DNA from: Mesostigma viride
Lineage: Eukaryota; Streptophyta; Mesostigmatophyceae; Mesostigmatales; Mesostigmataceae
DNA: 64,000 nucleotides
Reading direction: 5' to 3'
NCBI GenBank assembly: GCA_009746045.1
Contig: RPFO01000542.1
Span: 486,978 to 550,977 of the forward strand
The notes beneath the pieces were generated by a model. It was not told the origin of the DNA, ran no database searches, and saw nothing but the letters and a program-made list of their open reading frames with translations. Shown here piece by piece: positions 60,127 through 64,000 of this stretch (positions within the stretch are counted from its first letter, which is position 1; every line of letters starts with the position of its first letter). The position numbers and the translations under genes were made by a program.

Positions 60127-62526
60127 CTAGTTAAGAGACTCGGAAATCACGTCCAGGGAAGTGTCGCCGATTGTGCCCATATCGTTACTATCCGTGATTG
60201 TGTTAGGAGCAGGATAGGACATGGCGCGACTGTGAGATCCAGAGCCGCGGGTCTTGACAAGCTGCAGACTCTCGTCGTTCCCGATGCGGAAACCGTAGGT
60301 CACGGTCTGCGGCTCGGCGTACATCTCCTTCCAACCGTACAACTGGGTGTTCGCTGACGTGATGGCAGCCGCCTTCATGCGAACGTCGTCGAACCACACC
60401 GCGTAACCCGCCTGGTTCTTGCCGGGTCCCAATGTTAGAGTCGGACTGGTGCCGACGTCGACGGACGCGCTAATGACAGCGACAGAGGAGCCGTTGAAGT
60501 AAAGAGTCGTATCGGTTCCGTTGCGCACCAGCGCTACGGTGAACGGCTCCGTGCCCATAAGCACCGTCGCGCTCTCCGTGGGAGTGGTACCGTCGGTGAC
60601 GGTCAGGCGACCCCCGTTGGTCACGCTCACGGTGGTCGTCGCGCTCCCGCCGGCGTACGACAGCAGAACGAGACCGTTCGCGCTCGAGCTGGACAGATCC
60701 CCCTTGGGGGTCACCTTGCTGATGATCGTGAAGGTCCCGTGGGGCATCGTCGTGGCGCACGTCGCGCTCTGAGTGCCCGAGTCGTTGATCTTCAGCACGC
60801 CGCCAGAAACGGTCGCGCCGCCGTTCAGAGTGAACACCTTCGCGCCCACCTCGGCGCTGGCGCCGGCGGTGAACTCCCACCGCGTGTCGTCGGAACCGGA
60901 AGCCAGAGAGGACAGCAGGACGGTCGTCCCCGGGGCGCAACGGTCCGCCTCGGTGATCACGCGGGAGAACATCAGCTGACCGCCCTCGAAGTGCCAGTAC
61001 GACCCCGTGTTGTCGCCCTTATCCTGCGAGGTCTCCCCCGAGCCCATGTGCCAGGTGAGCGCGCGACTGCCGTACCCCGCGTTGCCGGCCATGAACAGAC
61101 CGCCCGCGTCCGACTTTGTGTTGTCCGTCGCGCCGTTGCCCAGGGTCACGGTCTTGTCCTCGACGCGGAGGTTGGTCTCGGTGGTGGTGACGCTGTTCAC
61201 CGCCCCGTCCACCTGCAGCTCGCCCGTGATCTTCACCACGCCGCTCGTCGAGGTCAGCTCCAGGGCGCCCGCGGAAGTCGTGATCTTGCCGGAACCGCCC
61301 GCGGTGCTGGTCAGCACGACGTCCTTCTTCAGATCGACGGACACCATGGCGTCCAAAGACATCACGTTGTTCGCGGTCGACAGGGCGCTGTTGGTGAACG
61401 TGACATCCTCGACGTCGACGGTGCCGGCCGCGGAGGTCAGCGCAAGACTGCCGGACGAGGTGCTCACGGTGTTGTCGGTCACCTTCACGTTCTCGAGGAG
61501 GACGGACTTGGTGGCGCCGGCCGTCAACGAGAGGTCGACGTCCGACGAGACGGTGAGGGCCGCGTCTGTGAAGATCACGTCCTCCACCTGCACGGTGCCC
61601 GCGTCCGACGCAAGGGTCAGACCGCCCGCGGAGGTGCTGATCGCGTTGTCGGTCACCTTCACGTTCTCGACGAAGACGGACTTGGTGGCGCCGGCGGTCA
61701 GAGAGAGGTCGACGTCCGACGAGACGGTGAGGGCCGCGTCGGTGAAGATCACGTCCTCCACCTGCACGGTGCCCGCGTCCGACGCAAGGGTCAGACCGCC
61801 CGCGGAGGTGCTGATCGCGTTGTCGGTCACCTTCACGTTCTCGACGAAGACGGACTTGGTGGCGCCGGCGGTCAGAGAGAGGTCGACGTCCGACGAGACG
61901 GTGAGGGCCGCGTCTGTGAAGATCACGTCCTCCACCTGCACGGTCCCGGCGGTGGACGTCAGAGTCAGCGCGCCCGAAGTCGTGGAGACGGCCCCGTCGG
62001 TGAAGGAGACGTTCTCCACGTTCACGGTCCCGGAATCAGCGGTCAGGTCCAAAGCCCCGCTCGAGGTGCTCACAGTGGTGTCGGTCACCTTCACGCCCTC
62101 GACCAGCACGGACTTGGTAGCGCCGCCGGCCAGAACAAGGTCCACGTCGGTGGACGGCGCCATATGGTTATCCGTGAATACCACGTCCTCGACGCGCACG
62201 CTCTGCTGGCCCTGCAGAGACATCACGTTGTCCGAGGCAGTCATGGAACTGTCCTGGAACGTGATGTTCTCGATCGCCATGCTGCCGCTCAGACCGGCCA
62301 TGCCGTTAATGCTCAGAGTGCCCGTCACCGAAGCGTCGCCGATTACGGTGAAGGCCTTGGACGCGTGAGGACCCAAACCCGAGTTCGGTTTGATCACGAT
62401 GTTGTTCTGCGCCTGGATCAGCAGGTCCTTGATCGTCGCGCTCGTCGCCGAGTCGCCCATGATCTCGTTTGCGAACATGCGACGGAACTTCGACGCTCCC
62501 AGACTCTCGCACAAAATAGACGCCAT
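60127..62526 (-). CDS. Repeat-containing beta-fibre adhesin (799 aa)
   Basis: The N-terminal half consists of serial beta-helix-like units of about 29 residues (VQVEDVIFTDAALTVSSDVD / VFVENVKVTDNAISTSAGG). Three neighbouring units are nearly identical because of a 174-bp DNA repeat. The C-terminal part (residues about 480-799) is a LamG-like module with GSRALTWHMGSGETSQDKGD, TTLYFNGSSVAV and QTVTYGFRIGNDESLQLVK. It has no TM segment and very little Cys. It is probably a trimeric surface fibre. It is paralogous to the partial gene at 63018. Confidence 0.75.
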   Translation of the reverse strand: MASILCESLGASKFRRMFANEIMGDSATSATIKDLLIQAQNNIVIKPNSGLGPHASKAFTVIGDASVTGTLSINGMAGLSGSMAIENITFQDSSMTASDNVMSLQGQQSVRVEDVVFTDNHMAPSTDVDLVLAGGATKSVLVEGVKVTDTTVSTSSGALDLTADSGTVNVENVSFTDGAVSTTSGALTLTSTAGTVQVEDVIFTDAALTVSSDVDLSLTAGATKSVFVENVKVTDNAISTSAGGLTLASDAGTVQVEDVIFTDAALTVSSDVDLSLTAGATKSVFVENVKVTDNAISTSAGGLTLASDAGTVQVEDVIFTDAALTVSSDVDLSLTAGATKSVLLENVKVTDNTVSTSSGSLALTSAAGTVDVEDVTFTNSALSTANNVMSLDAMVSVDLKKDVVLTSTAGGSGKITTSAGALELTSTSGVVKITGELQVDGAVNSVTTTETNLRVEDKTVTLGNGATDNTKSDAGGLFMAGNAGYGSRALTWHMGSGETSQDKGDNTGSYWHFEGGQLMFSRVITEADRCAPGTTVLLSSLASGSDDTRWEFTAGASAEVGAKVFTLNGGATVSGGVLKINDSGTQSATCATTMPHGTFTIISKVTPKGDLSSSSANGLVLLSYAGGSATTTVSVTNGGRLTVTDGTTPTESATVLMGTEPFTVALVRNGTDTTLYFNGSSVAVISASVDVGTSPTLTLGPGKNQAGYAVWFDDVRMKAAAITSANTQLYGWKEMYAEPQTVTYGFRIGNDESLQLVKTRGSGSHSRAMSYPAPNTITDSNDMGTIGDTSLDVISESLN
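61571..61918. repeat. 174-bp tandem repeat in the fibre gene
   Basis: AAGATCACGTCCTCCACCTG recurs at 61571, 61745 and 61919, giving a 174-bp period (58 codons) with near-perfect identity over two full copies. Diverged copies flank it on both sides (about 61397-62140). Length changes here would keep the frame. Confidence 0.8.
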
Positions 62527-62564
62527 GATAGCTATAGTTGTATACTCTGCTCATAGATATTTTT

Positions 62565-62966
62565 TTAGCCGGAAAACGAACCCTGTACGGGGAGACATGA
62601 GGGCTCGGACAGGTACACGAAGCTCCCCGCGCTGGTGATCGCGTGCATGATGGCGTGATTGACGTCGCTATCAGACCATCCGAACACCCAATAAGAGGCA
62701 ATGGCGTATATAACGGAGACGTACATGAATAGCACCCGCCACGTCCATTCGATGCAATAAAACGAACTCCACACGTGATAAGCAACGACGTAATGAGCGA
62801 GTGTCATGTCGACGACTTTTGTCACTGGGTGGTATGTGGAGTGGTGAATTTCGGACATCACGACCACTGACGCCGTCCCGTACACAAAAGTGGGATAGTG
62901 GCTCACCACCAAAGCTTTAACGAACGGGAAAACATATAAAAGGGAACTAACATTTAACAACTTCAT
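62565..62966 (-). CDS. Multi-pass membrane protein (133 aa)
   Basis: It starts MKLLNVSSLLYVFPFVKALV. It has three to four hydrophobic segments (residues about 5-25, 27-40, 75-105, 108-125) and several His residues in the loops (SEIHHSTYHP, DVNHAIMHAITSAG). No family is recognised. It lies between the two fibre genes in the same direction. Confidence 0.55.
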   Translation of the reverse strand: MKLLNVSSLLYVFPFVKALVVSHYPTFVYGTASVVVMSEIHHSTYHPVTKVVDMTLAHYVVAYHVWSSFYCIEWTWRVLFMYVSVIYAIASYWVFGWSDSDVNHAIMHAITSAGSFVYLSEPSCLPVQGSFSG

Positions 62967-63017
62967 CGAGCATTATAAATACTCGACTTCAACAAAATAT
63001 TGCCCTACCTACCGCGT

Positions 63018-64000
63018 TTAAAACGACATCTGGCTCTCCGTGATGACGGAGGCCGTGGCCGCCCCGATGGCGCCCATGCTGTTGCCGGACGTGATCGTGT
63101 TCGGCGCGGGGTTGGTGCCGACCCATCCGTTGCTGCCGCCCGACCCCCGCACCTTCACAAGCTGCAGGCCCTCGTTGTTGGAGATGCGGAAACCGTACGT
63201 CACCGTCTGGTTGGCCGCGTACATCTCCCGCCAACCGTACAGCATCGTGTTGGCCGCCGTGAGCGCCTGGCCGGACACGAAGCGCACGTCGTCGTACCAC
63301 ACGCTACCGACGTACCCGCCGTACAGCACCAGATTCGGGTTCGCGCCCAACGCGCCGTTGGCCGAGGAAGCCACCAGGGCGCCGTCCAGGTAGAACTTGA
63401 CCTGCGACCCGCTCATGGTGATGCAGAGGGTGAAGGGCTCGGCGTGCACGGGGGTGTCCATGACGATGGCCGCGTTCACGCCGTCGGAGAAGGTCAGGAA
63501 GCCGCCGCTCGAGATCTGCACGGCAAGGTAGCCGTACTCGATCAGGTCGGTCAGGAGGGTCAGCGTGGACAGGTCGAACTGGGGCAGCACCTTGATGATC
63601 AGAGAGAACGTGCCCGTGACGTTGGGCGACACGGAGTCGAACTGGGAGCCGGACTCCTTGAGCACGCCGTCCGCGACGGTGCCGCTGCCGCTGAAGGTGG
63701 CGCTGCCGACCGTGCTGGCCTTAGACGAGGAGAACTCCCACCGCAGCGTATCGGAGCCGCTGGCCAGGGATGCCAGGTTGACGTTGGTGGCGGGCGCCTC
63801 GCGGTCGGCCGCCAGGATGGTGCGAGAGAGCAGCAGCTGGCCGCCCTCCACGTGCCAGTACGAGCCGGTGTAGTCGCCCTTGTCCTGCGAGGTCTCGCCG
63901 GCGCCCATGTGCCAGGTGAGGGCGCGGCTGCCGAAGGAGGCGCTGCCGTCAACAAACAGACCGGCGTTGTCGGAGCCCGCGTTTGACGCGACACCGTTCT
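63018..64000 (-). CDS. Partial fibre/adhesin, C-terminal part only
   Basis: The frame runs off the right edge (first complete codon at 63998), so the N-terminus is missing. The visible 327 residues align with the C-terminal module of the gene at 60127: FGSRALTWHMGAGETSQDKGD, GSYWHVEGGQLLLSRTILAADREAP, MLYGWREMYAANQTVTYGFRI, NNEGLQLVKVRGSGG. It is a clear paralogue in tandem. Confidence 0.75.
   Translation of the reverse strand, partial: NGVASNAGSDNAGLFVDGSASFGSRALTWHMGAGETSQDKGDYTGSYWHVEGGQLLLSRTILAADREAPATNVNLASLASGSDTLRWEFSSSKASTVGSATFSGSGTVADGVLKESGSQFDSVSPNVTGTFSLIIKVLPQFDLSTLTLLTDLIEYGYLAVQISSGGFLTFSDGVNAAIVMDTPVHAEPFTLCITMSGSQVKFYLDGALVASSANGALGANPNLVLYGGYVGSVWYDDVRFVSGQALTAANTMLYGWREMYAANQTVTYGFRISNNEGLQLVKVRGSGGSNGWVGTNPAPNTITSGNSMGAIGAATASVITESQMSF

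Noticed and set aside
60739-62556. 605-codon open frame on the plus strand opposite the fibre gene
   Set aside because: Its Gly/His/Arg-rich sequence is the antisense shadow of the repeat-rich fibre gene, with no independent promoter or motif.
1-64000. Herpesvirus- or mirusvirus-like origin based on the UL52-like primase knuckle
   Set aside because: The D5 helicase, A22 resolvase, YqaJ nuclease, D6/D11 helicase and small conserved families are of Nucleocytoviricota type. The primase alone does not outweigh them.

Overview
The window is a gene-dense stretch (about 85 genes in 64 kb, on both strands, roughly 57% G+C by eye) of a large eukaryotic DNA virus of the Nucleocytoviricota type, or of a giant endogenous viral element derived from one. 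The virus-type core genes are a D5-like SF3 helicase, a separate PrimPol/UL52-like primase, a poxvirus A22-type RuvC resolvase, a YqaJ exonuclease, a D6/D11-like SF2 helicase, and several proteins that look like small conserved giant-virus families. No host housekeeping genes are seen. The major capsid protein, DNA polymerase B and packaging ATPase are not in the window, so the family cannot be fixed. Alga-infecting or related Megaviricetes are an inference only.

Layout. 1-10 kb: small and membrane proteins, an HNH nuclease, a SET-domain protein with internal repeats, a RING/TRAF zinc-finger protein and an F-box-like protein. The last of these is invaded at its 3' end by an 822-bp nested palindromic element (10163-10984) with a 5-bp target duplication. 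11-14 kb: a low-complexity Gly/Gln/Pro-rich gene region. 14-26 kb: the replication and recombination block (D5 helicase, resolvase, YqaJ nuclease, DUF3179-like protein, SLATT-like protein, primase, nucleotidyltransferase-like protein). 26-35 kb: membrane proteins and a large LamG-type fibre or adhesin locus followed by a short phage-tail-fibre-like gene. 35-43 kb: F-box-like, BRO, a CKR zinc-motif protein, and a class II (B12-type) ribonucleotide reductase interrupted by three GT-AG introns. One intron carries a complete antisense HNH endonuclease gene and another carries a remnant of the same family. 43-50 kb: Pro/Ala-rich and membrane virion-like proteins, the D6/D11 helicase, and basic polyproline proteins. 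50-60 kb: two tandem paralogues joining an F-box-like N-terminus to a SprT-like metalloprotease, a U-box-like protein, another F-box-like protein and a PD-(D/E)XK-type nuclease. 60-64 kb: two paralogous beta-repeat adhesins, the last cut by the window edge.

Regulation. Two promoter styles can be seen. Replication-type genes (D5 helicase, primase with its divergent SLATT neighbour, and the unknown gene at 34548) have upstream copies of TTTCCCGCC or TTTCGCGC, which match the eukaryotic E2F consensus TTTSSCGC. Late or virion-type genes have a TATAAA motif only a few bases before the ATG. A five-copy 59-bp repeat at 56.5 kb carries a perfect CCAATCAG box and a TTCTAGAA heat-shock-type site in every unit. 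Together with GT-AG introns this points to strong use of host nuclear transcription and splicing.

How the genes fit together. The primase, helicase, resolvase, exonuclease and reductase form a DNA replication and dNTP set. RING, U-box and several F-box-like proteins form a ubiquitin-hijacking set. The adhesins and many one- to four-TM proteins are probably virion surface and membrane components. Three long genes (primase, large fibre locus, PD-(D/E)XK gene) each read in two overlapping frames with about one break. Two more loci could be read the same way. I have not tried to reconstruct them.
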